Made by a program: the position numbers and the translations under genes. From contig NZ_JAHXKI010000002.1 in NCBI RefSeq assembly GCF_019392195.1, positions 1,860,001 through 1,924,000 of the forward strand: a DNA stretch of 64,000 bases, given 5' to 3'. This document shows, in pieces, positions 16,830-27,096 of this stretch (its first letter is position 1; every line of letters starts with the position of its first letter). Source of the DNA: Marinobacter sp. F4206 (GTDB taxonomy: Bacteria > Pseudomonadota > Gammaproteobacteria > Pseudomonadales > Oleiphilaceae). The notes under the pieces were generated by a model. It made no database searches and was not told where the DNA came from. It saw only the letters and a program-made list of their open reading frames with translations.

Positions 16830-18233
16830 ATGACGACGCTTGAGGGTGCCCTGTTCTGGGGGTTTCTGGTGGTTTACGGCATTGTGATGTATGTGCTGTC
16901 GCCGAAAAGTAAGAACGCGAATTCCTTTTACAAAGGAGCGGATGATCAGGGTAATCCGGTCAGTCAGTGGTCACTGACCGCCAGTATCTTTATCAGCTGG
17001 ATTTTTGCCAAGTCGGTGACCAACGCGGCAAACCTGGGGGCGGCGTACGGGGTGACCGGTGGCCTGGCTTACGCCAGTTACTGGCTGTCGATTCCGGTGG
17101 CCGGTTACATCATTTATCTGATCCGGACCCAGACCGGGGCCCGGAGTCTGCAGGATTTTCTGACGTCGCGGTTCGGCCGGCTGGCGTCGCTGGCGTTCGC
17201 AGCGGCGATTCTGATCCGGCTGTACAACGAGGTCTGGAGTAACACGGCGGTAGTGGGTGGTTACTTCGGCCTGCCGGGGGAATGGGAATACTACGCCGCG
17301 GCCATGCTGTTTACCGTGTTTACTCTCGCATACAGCCTCAAGGGTGGCTTGCGGTCGTCGATCTTTACCGATGTGATCCAGGCGTTCGTGTTCGTCTTTT
17401 TTGTCGGGGCGGTGCTGTTCCTGATCATCCCGGCCAACGACAGCAGCGCCTTGTTGAGCAACGGTGAATTCAGGCTCGATGCCGGCTTGGATCTGTTGCT
17501 GGTGGCATTGCTGCAGATGTTCAGCTATCCGTTCCACGATCCGGTTCTCACCGACAGAGGTTTTGTGAACAAGGAAAAGACCATGCTGAAGAGCTTTGTG
17601 GTCGCCGGTCTGCTCGGGTTTGTGGCGGTGTTTATCTTCAGTCTCGTCGGTGTGCATGCCCGCCTTAATGGCATTGACGCCATGGGCAACGCGCCGGCGG
17701 CGGTTGGTCAGTCGCTGGGCCTGGCGGCGCTGTTCTTTATGAGTGTCGTGATGATGACTTCCGCCGGCTCCACACTGGACTCCACCTTTACCTCACTGGC
17801 CAAGTCCCTGGCGGTGGATCTGCCCCGGCTGGCCCGGCGGGCCGGGGAGCGGCTGCCCAGTATCCGGATCGGTGCGGTGGTGATGGTGATCTTTGCCTTT
17901 GCCGGTAACCTGCCGATGTTTGCCGGGACCGATATTCTCAAGGCCACCACCATTTCCGGCACCATGGTGATGGGGCTGGCGCCGGTGTTCCTGTTCTATG
18001 GATTTACCCGCTGGTCGCCCTGGAGCTTCCACCTGAGTTTCTGGACCGGACTGGGGCTGGGCGTGTTGCTCGCTGTGGGGCTGATTCCAGCCAGTTGGGC
18101 CATCGGTGAGGGCAAGTACGCCATGCTGCTTGGGGTGAACGCCTATGGCTTCCTGATCTGTACCAGTGGGTTCTTCCTGCCGCTGGTAATGCGCCGTCTG
18201 GCTGGGCGTTCTCTGGCGGCGGGGGAGGCCTGA
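16830..18233 (+). CDS. Sodium:solute symporter (SSS family)
   Basis: A 467-residue carrier with about 12-13 membrane helices. SSS-type features are the early conserved W-S-L-T-A-S helix with WIFAKSVTNAANLGAAYG (about 54-71), a GGLRSSIFTDVIQAFVFVFF helix (about 171-190) and the Ser/Thr-rich segment TSAGSTLDSTFTSLAKSLAVDL (about 310-331), which corresponds to the Na2 site region. The substrate is not predictable. It follows the repeat element and precedes the metallophosphoesterase-like gene by 9 bp, so it may feed the pathway of the radical SAM/oxidoreductase cluster. Confidence 0.9.
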   Translation: MTTLEGALFWGFLVVYGIVMYVLSPKSKNANSFYKGADDQGNPVSQWSLTASIFISWIFAKSVTNAANLGAAYGVTGGLAYASYWLSIPVAGYIIYLIRTQTGARSLQDFLTSRFGRLASLAFAAAILIRLYNEVWSNTAVVGGYFGLPGEWEYYAAAMLFTVFTLAYSLKGGLRSSIFTDVIQAFVFVFFVGAVLFLIIPANDSSALLSNGEFRLDAGLDLLLVALLQMFSYPFHDPVLTDRGFVNKEKTMLKSFVVAGLLGFVAVFIFSLVGVHARLNGIDAMGNAPAAVGQSLGLAALFFMSVVMMTSAGSTLDSTFTSLAKSLAVDLPRLARRAGERLPSIRIGAVVMVIFAFAGNLPMFAGTDILKATTISGTMVMGLAPVFLFYGFTRWSPWSFHLSFWTGLGLGVLLAVGLIPASWAIGEGKYAMLLGVNAYGFLICTSGFFLPLVMRRLAGRSLAAGEA

Positions 18234-18242
18234 CTCCGAATC

Positions 18243-19193
18243 ATGAGTGAAGGCCGAAGTTGTCCGTTAGCTTATCGTTACCGCCCCGAAGTCCTGTGTC
18301 AGCAGGCTACGGCGGTGTCGGAGGATGTGCTTTACATTGTCGGCGGGCTTTACGGCAATCCCTATGCCCTTGATGAGATCGAGAGGATGGTCCGCGCCGA
18401 GGAGCGGCTAGGACATCGGGTCCGGCTGGTGTTCAACGGCGACTTCAACTGGTTCAACGCCAGCGATCCCCTGTTTCGCGAGATCAACAGTCGCGTGCTC
18501 GATCACACCGTCAGTCTGGGCAATGTTGAGTATGAACTTGCCAACCCGAGCCCCGAGACCGGGTGTGGCTGTGCCTACCCCGATTTTGTTGACCAGGGAG
18601 TGGTTGAGCGGTCGAACCGGATCATGGCCCGGCTCCAGGAAGTCGCAGACCGCCATCCCGACGTCCAGAACCGGCTGTCACTGCTGCCCCGATATCTGTG
18701 CCTGATATTTGGAGGCCTAAAGATTCTGGTTCTGCACGGTGATCCGGAATCCCTGGCAGGCTGGGGGTTCGCCCATGAGTCCTTTAGTGCTACTAACGAA
18801 TTGGCCGTTCACGGATGGCTGGGTTCCACCGGTGCCGATATCATCGCCTGTACCCACACCTGCCTGCCAGTGCTCTGGTCCGGACAGGTACAGGATCGGC
18901 CCCGCACTGTGGTCAATAATGGCTCCGCCGGCATGGGTAACCTGCGCGCGGACCCGCGCGGACTGATTACCCGGATTGGTCTAACCTCGCCCGCCGACGA
19001 GTCTGTGGCGGGCTCTGAGTGTCAGGGCGCTCACGTATCACTGTTGCCCGTTGCCTTTGATTCCGAGGCCTGGCTGGCCCGGTTCGACGAACTCTGGCCG
19101 ACGGGCTCGGACGCGGCTGAATCCTATCGGCAGCGAATCCTGCACGGCACCTCTCTGGATCCTGCCCGGCTCATTTTTGCGTCCGTTTCCTAA
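18243..19193 (+). CDS. Atypical metallophosphoesterase-like protein
   Basis: The 316-residue product has a disrupted calcineurin-like motif set: VGGLYGN (about 33-39) in place of DxHG, FNGDFNWF (about 60-67) for GDxxD, LHGDPES (about 161) for the HGD block, CTHTC (about 201-205) where GHTH is usual and VNNGSAGMGN (about 221-230), matching the family's NPGS segment. Metal binding is therefore likely. The non-standard first motif makes the reaction uncertain; phosphodiester or phosphomonoester cleavage is an inference. It is the last gene of the 13.5-19.2 kb co-directional cluster. Confidence 0.72.
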   Translation: MSEGRSCPLAYRYRPEVLCQQATAVSEDVLYIVGGLYGNPYALDEIERMVRAEERLGHRVRLVFNGDFNWFNASDPLFREINSRVLDHTVSLGNVEYELANPSPETGCGCAYPDFVDQGVVERSNRIMARLQEVADRHPDVQNRLSLLPRYLCLIFGGLKILVLHGDPESLAGWGFAHESFSATNELAVHGWLGSTGADIIACTHTCLPVLWSGQVQDRPRTVVNNGSAGMGNLRADPRGLITRIGLTSPADESVAGSECQGAHVSLLPVAFDSEAWLARFDELWPTGSDAAESYRQRILHGTSLDPARLIFASVS

Positions 19194-19279
19194 CCAATTT
19201 GTCACTGGCGAATGCCTCGATCAGGTCTATTCTGAATGAATGAGCCGGGGCCCGGATAAGGGTGCCAGGGAATGCTGAC

Positions 19280-19310
19280 TTGAATTATATTTTGTGGTCT
19301 ATATAATTCA
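19280..19310 (+). promoter_or_regulatory. ectA promoter inside an inverted repeat
   Basis: TTGAAT (19280-19285) and TATAAT (19302-19307), separated by 16 bp, form a good sigma-70-type promoter about 35 bp before ectA. A perfect 10-bp inverted repeat, TGAATTATAT (19281-19290) and ATATAATTCA (19301-19310), overlaps both hexamers. A dimeric regulator such as an EctR/MarR-type protein could bind here, but this is inference. Confidence 0.6.
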
Positions 19311-19342
19311 GCACTAACTTTTTGAGGCGAATTGATCACGTT

Positions 19343-19858
19343 ATGACAATTGAAGGATCGAATACCACCGCCATCTCGCTTCGCACACCCGTGAAGGATG
19401 ATGGCTACAGGCTCCACCAGCTGGTGGCAGAATGCCCGCCGCTGGACCCCAACTCGATTTACTGCAACCTCTTGCAGTGCAGCCACTTTGCCGAAACCGG
19501 CGTGGCCGCGGAGAAGGAAGGCGATCTGGTCGGCTTTATCTCCGGATACATCCCTCCCCAACAGCCCGAGACCGTGTTTGTCTGGCAGGTGGCGGTTCAC
19601 GAGAAAGGTCGTGGACAGGGCCTGGCCAAGCGGATGCTGAAAGAGATCGTTGGCCGTGATGCGTGCAAAGACGTGACGCACATGGAAACGACGATCACCG
19701 CTGACAACGAGGCCTCCTGGGCGCTTTTCCGCTCATTCGCCCGTGATATGGGAGCCGAGCTCACCTACCACGAGCACTTCGAGAAAGAGACCCACTTTGG
19801 TGGGCAGCATGATTCCGAATTCCTGCTGCGCATCGGGCCCTTCACGAAGCCTGTCTGA
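19343..19858 (+). CDS. ectA: L-2,4-diaminobutyrate acetyltransferase
   Basis: The 171-residue GNAT enzyme acetylates diaminobutyrate to N-gamma-acetyldiaminobutyrate, the second ectoine-specific step. It matches EctA in its D-G-Y-x-x-HQLVAECPPLDPNS N-terminal segment and SIYCNLLQCSHF. The acetyl-CoA loop reads VAVHEKGRGQGLAKRML (about 90-106), and GPTT-like positions are replaced by ETTITADN, typical of EctA. ATG 19343 was chosen over a TTG 21 bp upstream; the ribosome site is weak in both cases. It is first in the ectA-ectB-ask set, but 195 bp separate it from ectB. Confidence 0.93.
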   Translation: MTIEGSNTTAISLRTPVKDDGYRLHQLVAECPPLDPNSIYCNLLQCSHFAETGVAAEKEGDLVGFISGYIPPQQPETVFVWQVAVHEKGRGQGLAKRMLKEIVGRDACKDVTHMETTITADNEASWALFRSFARDMGAELTYHEHFEKETHFGGQHDSEFLLRIGPFTKPV

Positions 19859-19936
19859 GAGCCCCGGTCCACGCCGGCTGCGGCCGGCTGTGAACGACTG
19901 TGAGACTGCGTTTTGGACTAGCCGGCAGACCACTGA

Positions 19937-21330
<1,394 letters not shown>

Positions 21331-21373
21331 ATGGCTCCGCACATTCATTCTGCAGGATAGCGAAGGCAAACCT

Positions 21374-22825
21374 ATGACTACTCAACAACATACCGTTGAA
21401 AAAATCGGCGGTACCTCAATGAGCAACTATGAGGCCGTCCGCGATAACATCATCATTGGTAATCGCGACAAGGACGACCTCTACCAGCGTATTTTCGTGG
21501 TGTCGGCCTACGGCGGTGTCACCAACGAACTGTTGGAGCACAAGAAAACCGGCGAGCCGGGTGTCTACGCCCTGTTTGCCGATGCGGAATCCGACTGGGC
21601 CTGGGGTGACGACCTCACCAAGCTGGTGAAGTTTCTCACCGACATCAACGGTGATCTGTTCGAAGACCCGATGCTCAAGCAGCAGGCCGACCAGTTCATC
21701 ACCGATCGCATCGAAGGGGTCCGGGGCTGCCTGATTGATCTCCAGCGCCTGTGCTCCTATGGCCAGTTCCAGCTGGAAGAGCACCTGTTGACGGTGCGCG
21801 AGATGCTGGCCGGTATCGGTGAAGCCCACAGTGCGTTCAACACCGCCCTCAAGCTGCAGCAGGAAGGCATCAATGCCCGCTTTGTGGACCTGACCGGCTG
21901 GCGTGATGCGGAACTGCTGCCGCTCGATGACAAGCTCAAGCAGGCTTTCGATGCGGTCGACCTGACCCGTGAGCTGCCGATTGTGACCGGTTATGCCCAG
22001 TGCAAGGAAGGCCTGATGCGCACCTTCGACCGGGGCTACAGCGAAATGACCTTCAGCCGGGTGGCGGTGATTACCGAAGCCCGTGAAGCCATCATTCACA
22101 AGGAATACCACCTGAGTTCTGCCGACCCCAATATCGTTGGCGCAGACAAGGTCGTTCCGCTGGGGCGGACCAACTACGACGTGGCAGACCAGTTGGCCAA
22201 CCTCGGGATGGAAGCCATCCACCCCCGCGCCGGAAAGGGCATGCGCCAGAACGAAATTCCGCTGCGGGTGATGAACACCTTTGAGCCGGAACACACGGGT
22301 ACGCTGATTACCGGTGACTACATCAGCGAGACGCCGCAGGTGGAGATTATTGCCGGCGCCAAAGGTGTGTTTGCCATCGAAGTGTTCGACCAGGACATGC
22401 AGGGCGAACCGGGTTCCGATCGCAAGATCCTGGATACCCTGAGCCGCTTCAAGGTCCGGTTCATGGCCAAGGACACCAACGCCAACACCATTACCCACTA
22501 CGTGGGCAGCACGCTCAAACACGTCAAGCGGGTGGTTAAGGCGCTCAAGGAAGAATTCCCGAACGCCGAGATCAGCACGCGCAAGGTGTCTCTGGTGTCT
22601 GCCATTGGCAGTGATATGAAGGTCCCGGGCATCCTCGCCCGCTCCGTGAAGTCGCTGACAGAAAATGAAATCAGTGTCCTGGCCATCCACCAGTGCATGC
22701 GTCAGGTGGACATCCAGTTTGTGGTCGACGAGGACCATTACGAGAAGGCGATTGCCGCCCTCCATGGTGTCTTGATCGAACCACACAACCACGAGTACGC
22801 CATCGTCGCGGCCTCGATCGAGTAA
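21374..22825 (+). CDS. ask: Aspartate kinase, ectoine-specific type
   Basis: A 483-residue aspartokinase of the Ask_Ect class found in ectoine operons. It has the KIGGTSMSNYEAVRDNI opening (kinase active site, about 10-26), RVAVITEAREAII, and RTNYDVADQLANLGMEAIHPRAGKG around residue 270. Two ACT regions lie near the C-terminus (GSDRKILDTLSRF and VSAIGSDMKVPGILA). The long inserted middle segment distinguishes it from LysC. It supplies aspartyl phosphate for ectoine precursors and is commonly insensitive to the usual Lys/Thr feedback, which is family knowledge. It begins 51 bp after ectB, leaving no room for ectC. Confidence 0.92.
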   Translation: MTTQQHTVEKIGGTSMSNYEAVRDNIIIGNRDKDDLYQRIFVVSAYGGVTNELLEHKKTGEPGVYALFADAESDWAWGDDLTKLVKFLTDINGDLFEDPMLKQQADQFITDRIEGVRGCLIDLQRLCSYGQFQLEEHLLTVREMLAGIGEAHSAFNTALKLQQEGINARFVDLTGWRDAELLPLDDKLKQAFDAVDLTRELPIVTGYAQCKEGLMRTFDRGYSEMTFSRVAVITEAREAIIHKEYHLSSADPNIVGADKVVPLGRTNYDVADQLANLGMEAIHPRAGKGMRQNEIPLRVMNTFEPEHTGTLITGDYISETPQVEIIAGAKGVFAIEVFDQDMQGEPGSDRKILDTLSRFKVRFMAKDTNANTITHYVGSTLKHVKRVVKALKEEFPNAEISTRKVSLVSAIGSDMKVPGILARSVKSLTENEISVLAIHQCMRQVDIQFVVDEDHYEKAIAALHGVLIEPHNHEYAIVAASIE

Positions 22826-22832
22826 AGGATTG

Positions 22833-22945
22833 CCCGCAGTCGGAACCGGTCGCTTCGTCTGCGGGTAATGGAGGGTGTCTTGCCTCCAGATCGGAGTGCC
22901 CGGCTGACCGGCCTGCGTTGGCAGGTTTTATTCAGGTCGGGCACT
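22833..22945 (+). terminator. Two stem-loops after ask
   Basis: The first has CCCGCAG (22833-22839) pairing with CTGCGGG (22859-22865). The second is larger: AGTGCCCG (22895-22902) pairs with CGGGCACT (22938-22945) around an inner CTGC-GTTG-GCAG hairpin. A short TTCC follows, not a true T-run. They probably end the ectoine transcript, or the second may be leader structure for the sigma gene at 23082. Confidence 0.45.
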
Positions 22946-23081
22946 TTCCGATCCCTCCCCCGTATCGGCTCCTGACCTGCCATTTTCCCTTCCGTAGCTG
23001 CTGCCCTGAAGCCCATCGGTGGTAAATCCATCGACGCTTGATCAACGTATTCTCTGTAAATTTCCGACCGGTACCATAGCC

Positions 23082-24080
23082 ATGCGTAAAACAGATAGGC
23101 TGGGACCGTCTCCGACCACGCCCAACGATGGCGAAAGGGATTCCCTGGTTGGGCTGTACTTCAGGGATGCGTCCCGGTATGAGCTCCTGACCGAAGGGGC
23201 AGAACGCCGCCTCTCCCGCAAGCTGACGCGCTGCTACCGCATCATCAGCACCGAATTGGCATTGCCGGCGGACACGCCGCAGACCTTTCGGGAGGTGATC
23301 GGCAGCCTCGGGGATGCCTGTGCCTTTTCAAGCCGGTGTCGTCGGGCCTTTCATCTGGCGACGGCCTGTCGCCGCAAGCTGATTCAGAGCAATCTGCGTC
23401 TGGCCGTTCACATTGCCCGCCGGTACAGCCAGCATGGTATCCCGATGTCGGACCTCATTCAGGATGCCAATATCGGTCTGATCAAGGCCGCCGAGCGGTT
23501 CGACCCTGGCAAGGGTTTCCGGTTTTCGACCTACGCTTACTGGTGGATCAGCGAAGAAGTGAAGCGCTGCCTGCAGCGCGGCACCCGTCTCGTGCATACC
23601 CCGGAGAACGTGGTTGACGAGATCCGGCAGTTGCACCGGGTCTCGCTGGGCATGCACCAGATTCTGGGCCGGACGCCGTCCCAGGCGGAACTGGCCCGGG
23701 AAATGGAAGCATCACCGTCCCGGATTGGGGAGCTGCGTGCCCTGGCCGTGCGCGAGGTGTCCACGGATGTACCGCTGGTCGATGATGGCTCGGTAACACT
23801 GGGTGACAGCCTTGAAGCCGGTGAACAATTGACGCCGGATCATCCGATGTTGGAGCGGGACCGCAACCGGACCCTCAGCGCGATGCTGGGGGAGCTGACC
23901 GACCGGGAGCAGGCCATCCTTTCCCGCCGCTACGGTCTGGGTCTGCCCCAACCCCAGACCCTGCAGGTCATCTCCGACGATCTCGGCATCAGTCGGGAAC
24001 GGGTCCGGCAGATCGAAAAAATGGCGGTCAAGAAGTTGCAGAGCCGGTTCAGCAGTCTCGAGGATGTCTTCGGCGCCTGA
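23082..24080 (+). CDS. Sigma-70 family (group 2 type) RNA polymerase sigma factor
   Basis: A 332-residue sigma factor with regions 1.2 (SLVGLYFRDASRYELLTEGAE), 2 (IQSNLRLAVHIARRYSQHG, DLIQDANIGLIKAAERFDPGKGFRFSTYAYWWISEEV), 3 (VHTPENVVDEIRQL) and 4 (LTDREQAILSRRYGL, LGISRERVRQIEKMAVKKL). The domain set matches RpoS/RpoD group 2. The -10 recognition helix reads YWWISEEVKRCLQ instead of the usual WWIRQAIxR, so promoter choice may differ. It lies 256 bp after the ectoine-type genes, which hints at a stress role. No partner anti-sigma gene is adjacent. The ATG at 23082 gives a normal N-terminus. Confidence 0.88.
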   Translation: MRKTDRLGPSPTTPNDGERDSLVGLYFRDASRYELLTEGAERRLSRKLTRCYRIISTELALPADTPQTFREVIGSLGDACAFSSRCRRAFHLATACRRKLIQSNLRLAVHIARRYSQHGIPMSDLIQDANIGLIKAAERFDPGKGFRFSTYAYWWISEEVKRCLQRGTRLVHTPENVVDEIRQLHRVSLGMHQILGRTPSQAELAREMEASPSRIGELRALAVREVSTDVPLVDDGSVTLGDSLEAGEQLTPDHPMLERDRNRTLSAMLGELTDREQAILSRRYGLGLPQPQTLQVISDDLGISRERVRQIEKMAVKKLQSRFSSLEDVFGA

Positions 24081-24085
24081 ACCGG

Positions 24086-24541
24086 TCAGGCGCTATGGAA
24101 GAGGAAGTACCAGGCGCCGACCGCCACCTGGCAGACCAGAACCACGAAGGTCAGAAGCAGGCGCAGCCGCAGATACCAGTCCGGCCAGTAGATTCTCATC
24201 CAGCGGGCGTCCACCACGTACAGGCCAATGTAGGCGATCGTGTAGAGGACGATCTGGCTGGGGGTCGGGAGCAAGAGGCCGATGCCCGCCGTTATGAAAA
24301 AGACCTGGCTTAACAGCATCGTGATCAGGGGCGATTGCGGGTAACAGCAGTTGTCGAGCTGCATGGCGATGGGCCAGTAGACACCAGCCATGAACGCCAG
24401 GATACCGGCGCTGTACAGGTAGAACCACGAGACCGCGGTAACGCTGTGCTGGGGCATCAGGAAGAGCACTGCCACTGCGGCGATGAAGGGCACCAGTCCG
24501 GCAACGCCGACAAGGATGGCCAGTCGGGCGACGGCGATCAC
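24086..24541 (-). CDS. DUF3429-type integral membrane protein
   Basis: The 151-residue product has about five hydrophobic helices and segments typical of DUF3429: an early AGLVPFIAA, then YLYSAGILAFMAGVYWPIAM (about 42-61). No catalytic residues are evident. It overlaps the upstream gene by 4 bp (ATGA), so both are translationally coupled. It ends 5 bp from the convergent sigma gene. Confidence 0.75.
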   Translation of the reverse strand: MIAVARLAILVGVAGLVPFIAAVAVLFLMPQHSVTAVSWFYLYSAGILAFMAGVYWPIAMQLDNCCYPQSPLITMLLSQVFFITAGIGLLLPTPSQIVLYTIAYIGLYVVDARWMRIYWPDWYLRLRLLLTFVVLVCQVAVGAWYFLFHSA

Positions 24542-24843
24542 GTCCTGTCCCTCTGTACCCTTATCCGCATGGGTTCAATGTCGGCGGGCTCCATGCCCAC
24601 CATCTCATGGTAGGCGGAGGGGTGCACGACCTGGGTCTCACGTATCTGAAAACCCGCCAGGGTGTCCTGGACCTGCCAGGCGCTTCGGAACAGGCTGGTG
24701 ACGCCATCCTTGTCGGACAACAGCAGGAGACGGCCGTCCAGCGTGAGTCTGGCCATGTAGTGTTGGCCCTCGAGGGAAATGATTTCCAGCAGTTCGATGA
24801 CCGGACCCTTGCTGTTTCGCAGTTCTTCCAGGGTGATTCTCAC
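24538..24843 (-). CDS. DUF6482-like small protein
   Basis: A 101-residue soluble protein. It has an EELRNSKGPVIELLEIISLEGQHYMARL opening (split here at Gly-Pro), a DGRLLLLSDKDG hairpin and a C-terminal YHEMVGMEP segment. I recall this pattern as DUF6482, common in pseudomonads and relatives; no function is established. It is coupled to the DUF3429-like gene by an ATGA overlap. Confidence 0.65.
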   Translation of the reverse strand: MRITLEELRNSKGPVIELLEIISLEGQHYMARLTLDGRLLLLSDKDGVTSLFRSAWQVQDTLAGFQIRETQVVHPSAYHEMVGMEPADIEPMRIRVQRDRT

Positions 24844-24900
24844 AGTGAAGCTCCGGAGTTGGTGTTATTGGCAGTGTTACGACTCCGGTACGTAATGGGA

Positions 24901-25482
24901 TCAGTTGGCCAGTGCCAGGCACCTCTGATGCTGCGGGCATCGCACCAGGTGGTCGTTGACCATGCCGGTCGCCTGCATGAAGGCATAAACGATGGTCGGG
25001 CCGACAAAGGTGAAGCCGGCGCGCTTGAGCGCCCGGGACATGGCTTCGGACTCGGGGGTCGTGACCGGAACGTCGTCAAACTGCTGCCAGGCGTTCTGAA
25101 TCGGGCGCCCGTCGACGAATGACCACAGAAAGTCGCTGAAGCTCTCGCCTTGCTCGCGAAGCTCGAGGTATCCCCGGGCATTTTTAATGATAGATTGAAC
25201 TTTCAGCCGGTTACGGATGATGCCGGGGTTGGCGAGCAATTCGCTGATCTTGGCGTCGTCGTAGCGGACGATCCGCTCCGGATCGAAGCCGTCGTAGGCT
25301 TCGCGGTAGCCGCCCTGCTTGCGCAGGATGGTGATCCAGCTCAGGCCTGCCTGCTGGCCATCCAGGCACAGCTTCTCGAACAGGGCCAGGTCATCGTATT
25401 CGGGCCGTCCCCAGACCGTGTCGTGATAGTGAACGTAGAGTGGATCGGTGCCACACCAGGGACAGCGTTCGGATTCTGCCAT
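24901..25482 (-). CDS. tag: DNA-3-methyladenine glycosylase I
   Basis: The 193-residue enzyme excises 3-methyladenine from DNA. Tag features are CPWCGTDPLYVHYHDTVWG (about 6-24) with a zinc-ligand Cys and His, then LFEKLCLDGQQAGLSW (about 35-50) with the conserved Glu and aromatic pocket, FTFVGPTIVYAFMQATGMVNDH (about 152-173) and the closing RCPQHQRC with the remaining zinc ligands. Length fits Tag. It lies directly after the phosphopantetheinyl transferase gene with a 3-bp gap. Confidence 0.95.
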   Translation of the reverse strand: MAESERCPWCGTDPLYVHYHDTVWGRPEYDDLALFEKLCLDGQQAGLSWITILRKQGGYREAYDGFDPERIVRYDDAKISELLANPGIIRNRLKVQSIIKNARGYLELREQGESFSDFLWSFVDGRPIQNAWQQFDDVPVTTPESEAMSRALKRAGFTFVGPTIVYAFMQATGMVNDHLVRCPQHQRCLALAN

Positions 25483-25485
25483 CGC

Positions 25486-26268
25486 TCAGTTCTGCTCCTC
25501 TGAATAACCGGATTTGGGCGCAATGCGGCGTCGCCACATCGGGGGTTCGGCGCCGTTTGACTCTTCCGCCTGCACCAGACCAAAGTCGTCGGGGGGAGAC
25601 TCGAGTCGCCAGAGGGCCGGTGGGGCCAGATCGGTCTGGCGGTAGACCAGAGTCACCAGGAATCCTTCCACGTTCCAGCAGTCTGCCCGCCAGTCCGGTT
25701 CGGACTGGTCGCCCTGGAGTTCGAAGCCCGGACCGACTTCCAGGGTTTGCAGGTTACCGGCGATGCCCCGGCCAGTGGCTTTCAGCCAGGCCTCCTTCAG
25801 CGTCCAGACGGTCAGAAAGGTTTGCGGGTTGTCCTCGGCCAGCAGCCATGCCTGTTCCTGCGGCGAGAACCAGCGCCGGGCTACACGTTGCCAGTGGGGG
25901 TGGCGGGTGCAGGGCTCGATATCCAGACCAATTCGGTGGCCCGGGCTGATTGCACAGGCAGAGACCCCGTGGCTATGGCTGAGTGATAACTGCCAGCCAA
26001 CCGGCGCCGCCGAGGCCACTGGCCGGCCATTAACCGGTTTGCATCGGGCGGCCTCCTGCCCGCTTGCGCCTGCAATCGCCTGGCGGATCAGCCAGCGACT
26101 GGACAGATACTCGCGCTTGCGCGGGCCGCTGAATTTCGCCGCCGTCTGGCGTTCGTAATCCGTGAGCCAGTCGGGAAATCCGGGCGTGTCCCGCTGACCT
26201 TCCCGGCACAACCAGATCAACGGTCGCTGTCGCTGGTCAGGGTTGCAGTCGCTGGATGAGCCAGCCAT
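25486..26268 (-). CDS. 4'-phosphopantetheinyl transferase (Sfp/Sfp-like)
   Basis: A 260-residue PPTase that would attach the CoA arm to carrier proteins. The magnesium-binding motif reads IGLDIEPC (about 115-122), and the second motif is [19 protein letters not shown] (about 150-168), the WxxKEAxxKxxG signature of Sfp-type enzymes. The Sfp-like N-terminal half includes [12 protein letters not shown]. No carrier-protein or NRPS/PKS gene is in the window, so its target is elsewhere. It overlaps the 3' end of pdxH by 32 bp, a tight operon arrangement. Confidence 0.88.
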   Translation of the reverse strand: MAGSSSDCNPDQRQRPLIWLCREGQRDTPGFPDWLTDYERQTAAKFSGPRKREYLSSRWLIRQAIAGASGQEAARCKPVNGRPVASAAPVGWQLSLSHSHGVSACAISPGHRIGLDIEPCTRHPHWQRVARRWFSPQEQAWLLAEDNPQTFLTVWTLKEAWLKATGRGIAGNLQTLEVGPGFELQGDQSEPDWRADCWNVEGFLVTLVYRQTDLAPPALWRLESPPDDFGLVQAEESNGAEPPMWRRRIAPKSGYSEEQN

Positions 26269-26872
26269 CGCCGTCCCTCACGTATTCAAAACGGTCATGG
26301 AGCCGGCTTGGTCGACCCTGCCAGAACTCGATTCGATCGGGCACCACCCGATAGCCGCCCCAGAAGCTGGGCAGGGGAACCTCGCCATCGCTGAACTTCC
26401 GCTTCAGTTCGGCAACCTTCTGTTCCAGCAGGCCGCGGGAGGTGATGGCCCGACTCTGCTCTGATACCCAGGCGCCGATCTGGCTGCCGCGGGGGCGTGA
26501 CGCGAAGTAGCGCAGGGACTCCGCCTTGCTGACCTTTTCCACAGGTCCCTGAATCCGGACCTGCCGATTCAGCCCGATCCAGGGAAACAGCAGCGCAGCC
26601 TGGGGATTTTCCTCAATTTCACGGGCCTTGCGGCTCCCATAGTTGGTGTAGAACACGAAGCCGTTCTGATCGAAATATTTCAGCAGCACGGTTCGCAAGT
26701 CGGGCAGTCCGTCCCGGCCGGTAGTTGCCAGTGACATGGCATTGGGCTCAAGAATGCCGGCATTACGGGCATCCTCGAACCAGTGCTGGAACTGGCGCAC
26801 CGGGTTGTCGTCCAGGGCATCGCGGTCCAGCCCTTCGCTCTCAAACTCCCGACGCATATCGCCGATGTCCAT
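26237..26872 (-). CDS. pdxH: Pyridoxamine 5'-phosphate oxidase
   Basis: The 211-residue FMN enzyme oxidises pyridoxamine or pyridoxine 5'-phosphate to pyridoxal 5'-phosphate. PdxH motifs are [41 protein letters not shown] around residues 43-84, AALLFPW and the end segment [27 protein letters not shown], which is near-diagnostic. Length is normal. It is the first gene of the pdxH-PPTase-tag set on this strand. Confidence 0.96.
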   Translation of the reverse strand: MDIGDMRREFESEGLDRDALDDNPVRQFQHWFEDARNAGILEPNAMSLATTGRDGLPDLRTVLLKYFDQNGFVFYTNYGSRKAREIEENPQAALLFPWIGLNRQVRIQGPVEKVSKAESLRYFASRPRGSQIGAWVSEQSRAITSRGLLEQKVAELKRKFSDGEVPLPSFWGGYRVVPDRIEFWQGRPSRLHDRFEYVRDGDGWLIQRLQP

Positions 26873-27096
26873 ACAGCTTCCCTCGTCTTCAACAGGCCAA
26901 AATCACTCCGACCGCTGAGCATAACGGGTTCGGCGGCGGCTGTCAGGGGCAGTATATGTCCGCTTTGATTACATAAATAAACAAAAGAATGAGTCCTGGT
27001 TCACATTTCGCCCCGTATCACTTCCCACATTTATGGGGATTAAGGCCCGGCGAGTCCAGTCCGGAACGTCGCCCTGAACCAAGAGAGAAAGAGACG

